The translations under genes and the position numbers were made by a program. From positions 1 through 23,220 of the IMG/VR virus record IMGVR_UViG_3300035698_023459: 23,220 bases of DNA. One strand, written 5' to 3'. Origin of the DNA: a virus. Shown here piece by piece: positions 13,762-22,285 of the stretch; position 1 is the first letter of the stretch; the number at the start of each line of letters is the position of its first letter. A model generated the notes under the pieces. The model saw only the letters and a list, made by a program, of their open reading frames with translations, did not search any database and was not told where the DNA came from.

Positions 13762-16581
13762 TTATTTCCTCACCGTAGTGATTAATTTAGTTGGAGCATT
13801 AACATAAGCATCTTTTTTAAGAAAATTCTTTTTAATGAAATCTATTTTTTCTTTAATTAATCCTGTATTTAAAAGCTTTTTATTGGGAGCCAACATAAAA
13901 GCAAAGGTCTCAGCAAAATCCTCTTCCCAACTCATCATAGCATAGTCTGAAACATAATTCCCTCTTACAGCAGGGGCAGGACAACCTGCGCCACCTTTAG
14001 ATTGCTTATACAATTCTTTCCATTCTGTAAAAAGTTCTCCCTTGCCTAAATCATCATTCCCAAAAGCACGAAAATGAATATTATGTCCCATCTCGTGAAT
14101 TAAATTTTCATCCACTACTGTTGCCTTCCTTAAAAAAGCTGTATGTGGAAATTCCATTCCTGCGGGAGTGATTGTTAAAAAGGAATCTTCAATTTCAGAA
14201 TACTGAGTGTAAACAGCAGCAAGTCGATTCTTCGGTCTACCCGCATTATAAAATTTATCATATCGAGTGCCTCGAACTATGTCTCCACCCTTTTTAAATC
14301 CTTTTAATTTGAAAGCTTTAAAATCTACATTCGCTTGTACGGTTCCATAGGATAATTTTAATTGTCTCATTCTCATTAAGACATTAAGCTCATTATAAGG
14401 GTGTTTTGTTTTTCCTATATTGCTTATAGCAGGTCTCCACCAACTACTTTTTTTGATATCTGTTCCATATCTTCTCTTTATATTTTTATCATAATCAGAA
14501 AGCAATCTTTTTAAATCATCTTCACTATCAATGTCATAGCCTCTGCTTCGGTAACGTGATTCCATTCTATCTATCGAACCGTATTCACCTTTCACTGGTT
14601 TATAGGTCGGAACTTTTCTTGCTATGTATCCTTCCTTTTTTATATATTTTAAATGGGCTGTTAAAGCATCGGCTTGTTTTATTACTTCTTTTGTCACTTT
14701 CGGATTTACTGGTAAGATTTCTCTTGCTAATTTCTTCGAAGCCATCTTTGTATCAATCTCTTCTAAGACTACAGTAACAGGGTTTGTCTTTTCTCCAGCC
14801 CAAGCTCTATTTGTTTTTATCCTTCCCAAATTTTCTCTCGTATTATTTCCCATCTCAACTCTTTTAACTTTATAAGTTCCTTTTACTATTTCCTCTTTTT
14901 GATTCCAAGGTGAAAAAGGAGAAACATTTATGCCGTGTCTTTTCCCTTCTATCTTATAGACAACACTAATGCCTTCAGTCATATCTCTTTTACTTGCTCC
15001 AGCAATTCTTCCTTCCGCAAATTTATGAGCCTTGTCGAAGTCTCGAGTGAATGAGCTTAGAGGCATAGACATTTTTTCTCCAGCTTTCGGAAGGGAACCA
15101 ACCTTTGGATTTTTCATCCACACTCCTCTAAAGATTTCATTCTCAACTACTACCGAATTTTCAACTGCCGTACTTAAACTTTTTGCCATCTCTTCGGCTT
15201 TAGAAAATGTTAAGCCTTGGTTTGTATAGTCTTTACTAAATGGCATTTTTACATCGGCTGAATTTATAAATCCATCTCTCTTTAATTTTCCATTACGTTG
15301 TTGCTTGGCTAATCTATATGCCGCATTACTACTTCCTGTCCTATCTAAACTAGCAGAGATTGTTCTTATATCTTTATACATTCCTTGAGTATAGTAGGCT
15401 GTAGCATCCATAAGATTTTTTGCTACTGGATTTGATTTATATTCTTGACCCCAACGTTTCTTTACTCTTCCAGTCATTCCTCTTCCAGTCATTCCAGACA
15501 TATCTTTAGAAAAATCAGTCATAGTATCGAGGTCATTATTTGGGTCTGCTCCTCCCGTCCAAGCTTGCGATTCAAGAGGCTTAGAATCTGTTTCAATTAC
15601 AGGAAGCTCAGCACATCTACAATTTATTACTTCCTCGGGTGGCCCAGATGGGTCAAGAGGATGGAGCAATATATTTCCATTTCCCATATCGAAGTATTCA
15701 TCGATTCCAATAGCAGGAGAAGCATCGGCAAATAAATGACTCTCTCTAGTGGCTTCATCTGCTATTGCTAACCATTTTTTCTTTTTAATTTTATTTTTTT
15801 TATATGTTTCATGAGATGTAGAAGATTGGATTGTTCCAGTTTCTGTTCTTGCTATTGTCATACTTCTATTCTTATATGTCTGTTCAAACATTCCCTTTAT
15901 TCTTTTGTTAACTTCATACGGACTCATTCCTTGTTCCATATAAGATTTATACAACACCCTTTTAAAATCTTTTAAGGTCTTGTTACTTATTCCTCCCGTA
16001 ATTTTAACACCTCTGGATTTCATATTAGCAATCATAGCTGGATTTTTTAAATGGAAGGCTAAAGAAAATCCAAGCTTCCTTAATGATTCATTACCTGCTA
16101 TATTTGCCGCAATCGGATAATACTTATCAAAGACTTTTTTCATTTTCTCTGGCTTAACATTTTTATCCCATCCACTAATGTATTCATCTAATAAGTTTTG
16201 TTCTTCGTCAGATATTTTTCTCTTCTCGAATACAAGCTTATTGTCCACAGTAACTTTCAACACGGTTCTCGGTAATGTTAAGCCACACTTGTTACAATTA
16301 AAAACAAATTCTAAATCCTGTATAGGCTCGGCACATATACAAAATTTTCTTTTCTTATCGTACAGGTCTGGATAATGAGACTCACTATACTTAACTAATT
16401 TTTTCGAAATTTTATCGTGATAACTTATTGTTGCTAACTTTTCTCTTTGGAACTCTCGGTAGACTGCTTTCATAAAATTATGAAGTAACTTCTTAGTGGC
16501 AGGTGTATCCTTCTTTAAAAATGTGATACCCTTTGTTGCTTTCTTTCGATATTCGATTACTTGTTTTTTATGTCTTATCAC
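13762..16581 (-). CDS. MuF head protein with ART-like and lethal-factor-like protease domains
   Basis: A 939-residue protein with a GTG start inside the previous small gene. Residues 81-99 hold a four-Cys zinc knuckle (CIC, CNKC). Residues 236-330 are the MuF core, with TIARTETGTIQSS, HPLDPSGPPEE and the closing NCRC (320-323). Residues 390-580 look like an ADP-ribosyltransferase: FRGV with R485, SSFTRD at 509-514 as the S-x-S-like strand, and QKEEIVKGT with Q561-x-E563 as the likely catalytic pair. Residues 790-930 look like an anthrax-lethal-factor-type metalloprotease: HEMGH (829-833), then Y880 and E887 spaced as in lethal factor (DYAMMSWEEDFAETFA). MuF proteins are minor head proteins carried in the capsid, and long ones are known toxin carriers. 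Two different enzymatic domains in one chain is unusual. Confidence 0.85.
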   Translation of the reverse strand: MIRHKKQVIEYRKKATKGITFLKKDTPATKKLLHNFMKAVYREFQREKLATISYHDKISKKLVKYSESHYPDLYDKKRKFCICAEPIQDLEFVFNCNKCGLTLPRTVLKVTVDNKLVFEKRKISDEEQNLLDEYISGWDKNVKPEKMKKVFDKYYPIAANIAGNESLRKLGFSLAFHLKNPAMIANMKSRGVKITGGISNKTLKDFKRVLYKSYMEQGMSPYEVNKRIKGMFEQTYKNRSMTIARTETGTIQSSTSHETYKKNKIKKKKWLAIADEATRESHLFADASPAIGIDEYFDMGNGNILLHPLDPSGPPEEVINCRCAELPVIETDSKPLESQAWTGGADPNNDLDTMTDFSKDMSGMTGRGMTGRVKKRWGQEYKSNPVAKNLMDATAYYTQGMYKDIRTISASLDRTGSSNAAYRLAKQQRNGKLKRDGFINSADVKMPFSKDYTNQGLTFSKAEEMAKSLSTAVENSVVVENEIFRGVWMKNPKVGSLPKAGEKMSMPLSSFTRDFDKAHKFAEGRIAGASKRDMTEGISVVYKIEGKRHGINVSPFSPWNQKEEIVKGTYKVKRVEMGNNTRENLGRIKTNRAWAGEKTNPVTVVLEEIDTKMASKKLAREILPVNPKVTKEVIKQADALTAHLKYIKKEGYIARKVPTYKPVKGEYGSIDRMESRYRSRGYDIDSEDDLKRLLSDYDKNIKRRYGTDIKKSSWWRPAISNIGKTKHPYNELNVLMRMRQLKLSYGTVQANVDFKAFKLKGFKKGGDIVRGTRYDKFYNAGRPKNRLAAVYTQYSEIEDSFLTITPAGMEFPHTAFLRKATVVDENLIHEMGHNIHFRAFGNDDLGKGELFTEWKELYKQSKGGAGCPAPAVRGNYVSDYAMMSWEEDFAETFAFMLAPNKKLLNTGLIKEKIDFIKKNFLKKDAYVNAPTKLITTVRK

Positions 16582-16744
16582 TTTTTTCCAGTTCCTTTAT
16601 TCTTTCCTTAAGTTCCGAAATTCTAGTGTTCATTTTCGTAAAAACTTCACTAATATGTTTAGCCATTCGGACTATCTCATATTCATCTTCGCCTTTCGGA
16701 AAAACTAATATATGTACATCGTCTGATTCGTATTCTCCACTCAT
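16568..16744 (-). CDS. Small coiled-coil protein (58 aa) between portal and MuF
   Basis: The ATG overlaps the portal stop codon (TAATG) and is served by AGAGGTG. The stop lies 14 bp inside the MuF gene. The 58 residues start acidic and beta-like (DDVHILVFPKGEDEY) and end in a heptad-like helix (TRISELKERIKELEKS), probably a dimer or trimer coil. No family is recognised. Its double overlap suggests translational coupling of portal, this protein and MuF, perhaps to balance amounts in the capsid vertex. It is real by SD and packing; function unknown. Confidence 0.65.
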   Translation of the reverse strand: MSGEYESDDVHILVFPKGEDEYEIVRMAKHISEVFTKMNTRISELKERIKELEKSDKT

Positions 16745-18231
16745 TAATTGTTCACCTCTTCGGCTTCGGCTTCTTTCATAGCTTTGCCTTCTTCTTCTCC
16801 AGCCTTTCTTTCTTCCTCGGAAATATCTTCCATAATCGTTGACCTATCTAAATCAATCCCTTCTTGAGAAACTCCAATAGGTGTCATACCTGTTGGGACA
16901 TAGAGAATATCTCCTCCAGCATATGGGTCACGACCATTCTCTTTTCTAATCTCATTAGCAGACATTGCTCCCATCTTAAATTGCTTTTCCCAAATCTCAG
17001 TATTTTTCTTTTGGTCATTTATATTTATGTCCTCGAAAGAAAAAACCCAACCATTTATTCCGAATCCTTTTTTAATTATCAACTCGTTAATGACCCATTC
17101 AAACTGTTCCTGTCTCGGATTAATAACAGAATCTAAATAAATCCTGTCTGTATCCTCAGCTACACTTCCACCTAGTGCTCCACTTTCAATAATTCCTACT
17201 CGGTAAGGTGGGACGTGATGGGCTGTAAGGATTTCATCTCTGTTATCTTTTCGATACATTCTAAAAGATGCTTCCTGAGAAGTAACATTAAGCTTCTCAA
17301 ATTTTATTGTAGTTCCTTTAGGAGAATTTAATGTTAATGTTTTATGGTTACTTCCTTTTAGTTCCGTTTCAAAATATTTTACAATCGCTTCTTTATCTTC
17401 CTTTAACATTGTTCCACCTTCGATTAATACAGCATAAGCTGGAATACCAAAGTTGATAAAAAAGTCAAGGTTGTATTCTCTTTCTTTTTGGTCTCCGAAC
17501 ATTGCGTACAAAGCTGGTAGCCATTCAGGTAGACCGTACATTACTGATTTCCAAGTATACTGGTTAAGAGCAATAATGCTATTGGCTTCATCTTCAGGAT
17601 GAGTAAGACTTTTAACAAACACTCCCGATTTTTTATTTAAAATCCTATCATCACCAAACACTTTAAAATAACAATAGTTCTCGCCAACTTTTTGAACTAA
17701 CCTTTGCTTGTCTTTCATCCAACGTATTGTAGTAGAATTAATATGCCATATTCCTGCTACCAATCCCTTTACGTCAGTTCCCAGTTCTATGTAACCGTTG
17801 CCGTTGCCTTCAAAATCCAAAAAGACTTTTTTCAATAGTGATACTATATTTTCTTTTCCATTTACAAGACCGAAAAAATTCATTAAGGTTTTGTAATTCG
17901 TATCACTCTCAGTCTTTGGGACTTCCTCTCCCTCGGCTAATAAATCTGTATCATAAGTCAGCTCATATCCGATTCCTACTGAATCTTGTTGCTTAACTCT
18001 TACACAACTATTGTGATATACTGAAATCTCTAACCAGCTCATTAGCAGAGCAAGATTATGCGGTGGCTCTAAGACATTCGGTGTCCAAACTACATCATCG
18101 ATTTGCTTAGATTGCACGCCTACTTCATATTTTTCCAATACATCTTTAGCTACGAGCCTACCATTACTTGTTATTACTCCGTAATCTGCAAACTCTTTTT
18201 TCTCTTTAACAACTTTTTTCTTCGCTACCAT
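16744..18231 (-). CDS. Portal protein, PBSX type
   Basis: A 495-residue protein with an AGAGGTGATAAA SD. NLALLMSWLEISVYHNSCVR near the start, then the core with GNGYIELGTDVKGLVAGIWH, FFINFGIPAYAVLIEGG and FRMYRKDNRDEILTAHHVPP, and RQEQFEWVINELI leading to a helical crown region, match PBSX/HK97-like portal proteins. The C-terminal tail is Glu- and Ala-rich. Twelve copies normally form the DNA entry vertex and bind TerL during packaging. Its length is usual for the family, and the order TerL-portal-MuF is standard. MSANEIRKENGRDPY is the conserved closing motif of the family. Confidence 0.9.
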   Translation of the reverse strand: MVAKKKVVKEKKEFADYGVITSNGRLVAKDVLEKYEVGVQSKQIDDVVWTPNVLEPPHNLALLMSWLEISVYHNSCVRVKQQDSVGIGYELTYDTDLLAEGEEVPKTESDTNYKTLMNFFGLVNGKENIVSLLKKVFLDFEGNGNGYIELGTDVKGLVAGIWHINSTTIRWMKDKQRLVQKVGENYCYFKVFGDDRILNKKSGVFVKSLTHPEDEANSIIALNQYTWKSVMYGLPEWLPALYAMFGDQKEREYNLDFFINFGIPAYAVLIEGGTMLKEDKEAIVKYFETELKGSNHKTLTLNSPKGTTIKFEKLNVTSQEASFRMYRKDNRDEILTAHHVPPYRVGIIESGALGGSVAEDTDRIYLDSVINPRQEQFEWVINELIIKKGFGINGWVFSFEDININDQKKNTEIWEKQFKMGAMSANEIRKENGRDPYAGGDILYVPTGMTPIGVSQEGIDLDRSTIMEDISEEERKAGEEEGKAMKEAEAEEVNN

Positions 18232-18242
18232 TTTATCACCTC

Positions 18243-20036
18243 TTATAAGATTGATACTGATACTGCTCCATAATAACTATTGTTCTCAACTATATTGTGT
18301 ACCATACCTGCGACTGCGTCACTAACATCCTTCGTTCCTTTAGGTGGATGGTCAACCTTTCTTCCCTCTATTTCTTCTAAGTGCATACATTCTTTTACAA
18401 ACCATTCGGACGCACTCTTTTTTTCTCCATGACTCTTAACACAATAATAATCTAATCTGTCTTCATTAATTGCTTCTTTCAAACTATAATATGGAATTGT
18501 ATTTCTATCGACCGATAAAACCTTACACACATATCCTTTCTTTTCTAATATTTGAATTGTATCTATACTTTGGAATCCATCGAATGTAACCACTTGTATA
18601 TTAAATCCCATCTCTTTCAACTGATACACATATTCTCTTAGCTTAGCAATTTGTACTGGAGCCTTAGCACTACCCTGAAGCCGAATGAGACAGTCCACAT
18701 AAATATTACAACCACCCTCAGGAGTGTAACCACTAAGGTGTCCCATAGCTAATCCGCAAGCATCTCCTGTTATGCCTAAATCTACGTGGATGGCATGGAA
18801 GGCTCTTTTATCTAAAGGTTCAAACCATTCTTTAAAAGTTCCATCTTCATTCATTGGGTCTTCGGTTCTATCCTGATTTATTTTATCAAGGACAACTCTT
18901 GGTCTTTCAAAAAAGCTGTCTAGTGTAGCACTCGGTCTTGCTCCAAAGTCTCGATAGGCTTTTGTAATGTTCGCATTAAAGGCTTTCACTAAGAATGAAA
19001 CTGCTGGAATCTTATCAATATCTTTTCCCTTCACTTGATTTTTATGTTCTTCGGCTGTCGAATATCTTTTGTTAACTCGGTCTACATAAAAAAATTCACC
19101 TTCCCATTCATTATATTTTGCTTTCCATAATGGACGTCTCACACTCAGGACTCGGTTATGTAATTCTTCGCCTTCCATTATCTTTCCCTCAAGGAAGTCA
19201 TTCTCATATAGAGGAGAACCTGCAACGACTATGGCACCTTTATTCTCAAACCGACTACCTAACCGACGTTGGAGAGATAAATAAATGTCCTCGGCTTGGT
19301 CTTGGTTATCCGTACTTCGATATGCTCCAGCCTCATCTATTACTCCGACTATAATATTGTACCCAACAGCTGTACGCCAAGAAGAACTGCCTGGAATTAT
19401 GAACGTATTATTTTTAAATCTTAATTCACTTGTACATATTGGGTCTGGGCATCTTGCGTCGTCTCGACTCCAAGGTCTTTCTTGGAACCATTTACTTAAT
19501 TTTATTTTACTACTGATTTCTGAAAATATGACTTTTCTCGCATTACGTTCAGAGATGGACATATTCATTATTGCTATCTTCGAGGATTCATCTATGTGGA
19601 AGTATCGTTGAGGACTCCGAAGGCATAACAGTAGGTGCTGAAAATATGTAGAGATAATACTTGTCTTAAATGATTTACCACTACCGATTCCTTCACAGAA
19701 GATTGCTTCATCGTATTTTCTATGCCACGGATTGACGTCTCCCTCTACTCTTTCAAAGAACCTTACACAGTCTTCTAAAACCGAGGCTCTAATCACTTCA
19801 CCTAAATTCAAATACTTTTCCCCAAGAATCCATTCATCGATTGTCGCAGGAACCCATCGCCATTGATTAAAATTATATCCTTTACTTTCAACCAGCATAA
19901 GATTTCTTATTTCATCAGTGAACGCATCGGTACAAACAAACTCAGATGTGTCTAAATCCCCATCTTGCTCGATTGGGGTGAGCTGTTCTACTAACTCGGC
20001 TACTGTTCTGTTTTCTTCATGTTCAAACAAACTCAC
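18243..20036 (-). CDS. Terminase large subunit
   Basis: A 597-residue motor and nuclease with a GTG start and an AAAGGATAT SD. The ATPase domain has Walker A GIGSGKS (116-122) and Walker B IIVGVIDEAG (228-237) with D234-E235. A coupling motif is likely at VVAGSP (270-275). The RNase H-like nuclease domain has acidic residues at D419 (IHVDLGITGD), D486 (VTFDGFQS) and D573 (DVSDAVAGM), the usual three-Asp set. It docks on the portal and packages DNA into the prohead. It lies upstream of the portal gene with 12 bases between and is preceded by the repeat region discussed below. Length and motif order are normal for the family. Confidence 0.93.
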   Translation of the reverse strand: MSLFEHEENRTVAELVEQLTPIEQDGDLDTSEFVCTDAFTDEIRNLMLVESKGYNFNQWRWVPATIDEWILGEKYLNLGEVIRASVLEDCVRFFERVEGDVNPWHRKYDEAIFCEGIGSGKSFKTSIISTYFQHLLLCLRSPQRYFHIDESSKIAIMNMSISERNARKVIFSEISSKIKLSKWFQERPWSRDDARCPDPICTSELRFKNNTFIIPGSSSWRTAVGYNIIVGVIDEAGAYRSTDNQDQAEDIYLSLQRRLGSRFENKGAIVVAGSPLYENDFLEGKIMEGEELHNRVLSVRRPLWKAKYNEWEGEFFYVDRVNKRYSTAEEHKNQVKGKDIDKIPAVSFLVKAFNANITKAYRDFGARPSATLDSFFERPRVVLDKINQDRTEDPMNEDGTFKEWFEPLDKRAFHAIHVDLGITGDACGLAMGHLSGYTPEGGCNIYVDCLIRLQGSAKAPVQIAKLREYVYQLKEMGFNIQVVTFDGFQSIDTIQILEKKGYVCKVLSVDRNTIPYYSLKEAINEDRLDYYCVKSHGEKKSASEWFVKECMHLEEIEGRKVDHPPKGTKDVSDAVAGMVHNIVENNSYYGAVSVSIL

Positions 20037-20103
20037 GGTCTATATCCTTTAAGTGTTCAGTTTTATGCTCAGTTTGTTCCAGCTTTTCTGTCGTTCATTA
20101 TGT

Positions 20104-20253
20104 TCATTCATCTTCCTCAGTAAAGTCTCTCCACTCCTCGTTAAGATATTTTTCACTAGGAGATAACCACCCAAGTAAAACAACCACTCCTATCTCTACC
20201 ACGATTGTAACCATAATCCCAATAAAAATCCCTTTTACCAATATTATATTCAT
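20104..20253 (-). CDS. Single-pass membrane micro-protein (49 aa)
   Basis: A 49-codon frame between the TerS-like gene and TerL. Residues 2-30 (NIILVKGIFIGIMVTIVVE...) form one clear transmembrane helix. The remaining 19 residues are acidic (EKYLNEEWRDFTEEDE) and probably cytosolic or periplasmic. The SD is weak (AAAAGG, 11 bases away), but its ATG overlaps the stop of a preceding seven-codon frame, so it may be reached by reinitiation. A 20-codon frame (20049-20111) begins inside its end and stops at the TerL SD. Possible roles include a small holin-like or superinfection protein, but nothing in the sequence decides. No family recognised. Confidence 0.5.
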   Translation of the reverse strand: MNIILVKGIFIGIMVTIVVEIGVVVLLGWLSPSEKYLNEEWRDFTEEDE

Positions 20254-20281
20254 ATACTCACGAGCCTTTTCATCGTTTCAT

Positions 20282-20341
20282 ATTTACATTCATAAATCCA
20301 CCAACACATTCATCTACCCATCAACACATTCATCTACCCAT
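20282..20341 (-). repeat. 20-bp tandem repeats between TerS and TerL
   Basis: Two perfect 20-bp copies (20302-20321 and 20322-20341) and at least one diverged copy (20282-20301) lie in tandem. On the minus strand ATGA occurs exactly every 20 bases, with ATGs ending at 20333, 20313, 20293, 20273 and 20253. Each of the first four opens a seven-codon frame whose TGA overlaps the next ATG. The array could be a TerS-binding packaging site, a translation-coupling device, or both. Confidence 0.7.
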
Positions 20342-20344
20342 CTA

Positions 20345-21256
20345 TCAATTATCTGCCCCATCTAAATCCTCGAGGCTATTGAATCCGTCAAAGCTTATTT
20401 CATTCACGAGCCTCGCAAATACTTTCTTTCGACTATCTTGGTCTTTCACTTCGCTCTTAACTATCCGAATAAGTTTCACAACCATAGACTTAACCTCTTT
20501 CACCTTTACATCTATGTCGACTCCTCCCGTCATAATAATCTTTATAGCATCATCACCAGTGAGTCCAAACTTTTCCCATATCTGTAGCATACTGGCTGTC
20601 TGGGTTCTTAATAGGTTTAGATAATTTTGTTGAGTAGAATGAATCTGAAATAAACTCTTAGCTGTTTCTGGAAGTGATATTAATACACTCGTTGGAACAT
20701 CTACTCCTCTTTTAAATCTATCTCTCACAGTTCTAATGATATCTTGTATATTCCTTACATCATCTTCTAATTGCATATATTTATCCCACGTCATTCGGGT
20801 TTGTTGGTCTATCTGTAGCATAAGGTCTATCATATGCTCTAACAATTTTTTATTCGTTCTTAAATCCCTTTTTAAATTTCTGAGGATGCTACGTCTAATC
20901 ACATTCACATCATTATGTACTTGACTTACTACTACTCCAAAAGCTTTCGCAATCTCTCTCATACTTTTTCTCATAACGAAATAATACTTTGCTACCAGCT
21001 CTCTTCTTTTATCTATATTGTTAGTGGCTCTCGATTCTATCTCGATTAATTCATCAGCTGTTACACTTACTTGCGCATCTATATCAACCGAGGACATTAG
21101 CTGAACTGGAATAACCATATGCTTCCAAGTTTTTATTTCGTCTAAATGAATTATGGAATCACTTACGTTTACATTCAGTGGTACAAGCTCTACCACCTTT
21201 TCAAAGCCTTCCTCGGCTCTTATATTATCCTCTACTCTAATATTACAATCTTCCAT
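20345..21256 (-). CDS. Probable terminase small subunit (HTH protein)
   Basis: A 303-residue protein with an AGAGAGGAATGT SD. A helix-turn-helix lies at about 96-125 (KSMREIAKAFGVVVSQVHND, then VIRRSI), as in small terminase subunits and some sigma-like DNA-binding proteins. The middle (130-240) is a long helical region, and the end is charged (DFN-type SLEDLDGADN). It precedes TerL in the operon, the usual TerS place, and is followed by tandem repeats that TerS could bind. TerS normally forms a ring that selects the viral DNA and recruits TerL. The N-terminal 80 residues do not match a family I know. Alternative: a late transcription regulator with a sigma-like HTH. Confidence 0.65.
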   Translation of the reverse strand: MEDCNIRVEDNIRAEEGFEKVVELVPLNVNVSDSIIHLDEIKTWKHMVIPVQLMSSVDIDAQVSVTADELIEIESRATNNIDKRRELVAKYYFVMRKSMREIAKAFGVVVSQVHNDVNVIRRSILRNLKRDLRTNKKLLEHMIDLMLQIDQQTRMTWDKYMQLEDDVRNIQDIIRTVRDRFKRGVDVPTSVLISLPETAKSLFQIHSTQQNYLNLLRTQTASMLQIWEKFGLTGDDAIKIIMTGGVDIDVKVKEVKSMVVKLIRIVKSEVKDQDSRKKVFARLVNEISFDGFNSLEDLDGADN

Positions 21257-21477
21257 TACATTCCTCTCTTAAGATTTTCAATCATTCTCTCAGCTTTCCC
21301 AATACTCTTTTCTTGTAAGTAAACGAGGTCATCAAGCTTAGTATTTTCTACTAGCAAAAATTCTATGGTCATATTGTTAAGCCTTTTCATCGTTTTATAC
21401 TGCTTAAGCCGATTAAAGCATATCAATTTATTCTTTTCGTAATCAATCACATTATTTTTCTTTATAGTCAAAGTCAC
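21256..21477 (-). CDS. Small protein (73 aa) before the TerS-like gene
   Basis: The frame starts with GTG at 21475-21477, overlapping the preceding gene by 26 bp. The nearest SD (AAAGG) is only three bases away, so a downstream start is possible. The stop overlaps the next ATG (TAATG). The protein is basic and helical (DYEKNKLICFNRLKQYKTMK, then VYLQEKSIGKAERMIENLKR). No motif is recognised. Tight packing supports it; the start is uncertain. Confidence 0.5.
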   Translation of the reverse strand: MTLTIKKNNVIDYEKNKLICFNRLKQYKTMKRLNNMTIEFLLVENTKLDDLVYLQEKSIGKAERMIENLKRGM

Positions 21478-21706
21478 TATCCTTTTCTATTTCGGCTATA
21501 CTCATTTCAACTTCCTCTTTATTATCAAGGATATCATCTTCACTAAAAGGGTCATCCAATATTATTTCCATTAGGTCTATTCCACAATCTTCAATTACTA
21601 TATCCTTTATTACTTTTACTATTTCTTTGACCTGAGCAATATTCACTTCTTCTTTCTTACCTTCTCTTTTCATTATCTCTGAAATAAATGTTTTATAATC
21701 TTTCAT
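21452..21706 (-). CDS. Acidic small protein (84 aa)
   Basis: I place the start at the ATG at 21704-21706, which has a strong SD (GAGGAGAGGGAAATT). An in-frame ATG at 21760 would add 18 basic residues but runs through that SD. The product is helical and very acidic in its last third (DDPFSEDDILDNKEEVEMSI). No family recognised. It is the first gene after the gene-free structured stretch (21761-22063), so it may be the first gene of the packaging operon. Confidence 0.6.
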   Translation of the reverse strand: MKDYKTFISEIMKREGKKEEVNIAQVKEIVKVIKDIVIEDCGIDLMEIILDDPFSEDDILDNKEEVEMSIAEIEKDSDFDYKEK

Positions 21707-21760
21707 AATTTCCCTCTCCTCTCTACGTTTTTTATTTTCTGTCTTGATGGTGTTTTCCAA

Positions 21761-22063
21761 TCAGTCTTAGACAGAAAAGCTTACACATGAAACTGTTGTA
21801 TATTAATCAGAGCAGGGAAGTTATGTGAACTCCCATTAAAGGAAGGGTGAATTTAGTGACATCCCAAATCTTATAATCACTTAATTTATTATAACTGAAG
21901 AATGTGGAATAAAAAAGGAAAAGTTTTTCTTTAAAGGCAACGGGAACAAAGTATTCAGTAATGGTTTTGTTTTCCTTTACTGAATAAATCTACTTTGGGA
22001 GATGGATTATATTTGCTCCCGTTCCTTCTTTCCCTGCTCTGGGAAATTCATTATTAATCTAAT
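21761..22063 (-). other. Gene-free stretch rich in inverted repeats
   Basis: No credible gene lies here on either strand. A perfect 12-bp inverted repeat (21808-21819 with 22030-22041) brackets about 210 bases. Inside are a perfect 10-bp hairpin (21952-21961 with 21977-21986, 15-base loop), pairing of 21862-21868 with 21994-22000, and pairing of 21939-21944 with 22018-22023; the last two cross each other, so they may be alternatives or a pseudoknot. A 6-bp hairpin lies at 22029-22046. A TATAAT box (minus strand, 21888-21893) lacks a good -35. It could be a structured RNA leader or a packaging or replication site next to the terminase genes. Confidence 0.45.
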
Positions 22064-22285
22064 CTATCCATATTTTACCTGCCTCATCATATATAAATTC
22101 TTAACTGCTCTTTCAAAATCTTCAGGAGTTACTCCATGGGTAAAAGCTCCTGAAATTCTAGCAGGTTCATTTTCTCCTGAAAAATGGTATTCCCAGCAAT
22201 CTATTCTATATTCATATTCCCAATCTAGCTTTGCTAATAAAGCTATATTCTTTTTATAATTTAATGTTCTTCTTTTCCTGTCCAT
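22064..22285 (-). CDS. Small hypothetical protein (73 aa)
   Basis: An AAGAGGTAATAG SD precedes the ATG, and the start overlaps the preceding gene by 32 bp. The product begins basic (MDRKRRTLNYKKN), has an aromatic middle (LDWEYEYRIDCWEYHFSGE) and ends in an amphipathic helix (PEDFERAVKNLYMMRQVKYG). No family recognised. It is the last gene before the structured gap and probably ends its transcript there. Confidence 0.6.
   Translation of the reverse strand: MDRKRRTLNYKKNIALLAKLDWEYEYRIDCWEYHFSGENEPARISGAFTHGVTPEDFERAVKNLYMMRQVKYG

Noticed and set aside
20282-20341. CRISPR array
   Set aside because: The 20-bp units are directly adjacent with no spacers, so this is a tandem repeat.
21707-21760. 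Upstream ATG for the acidic small gene (102 aa version)
   Set aside because: The extra 18 codons read through a strong SD that serves the ATG at 21706.
22002-22259. Plus-strand frame of 85 codons over the structured gap
   Set aside because: It runs antisense into the gene at 22064-22285, shows no SD, and its composition is that of a shadow frame.
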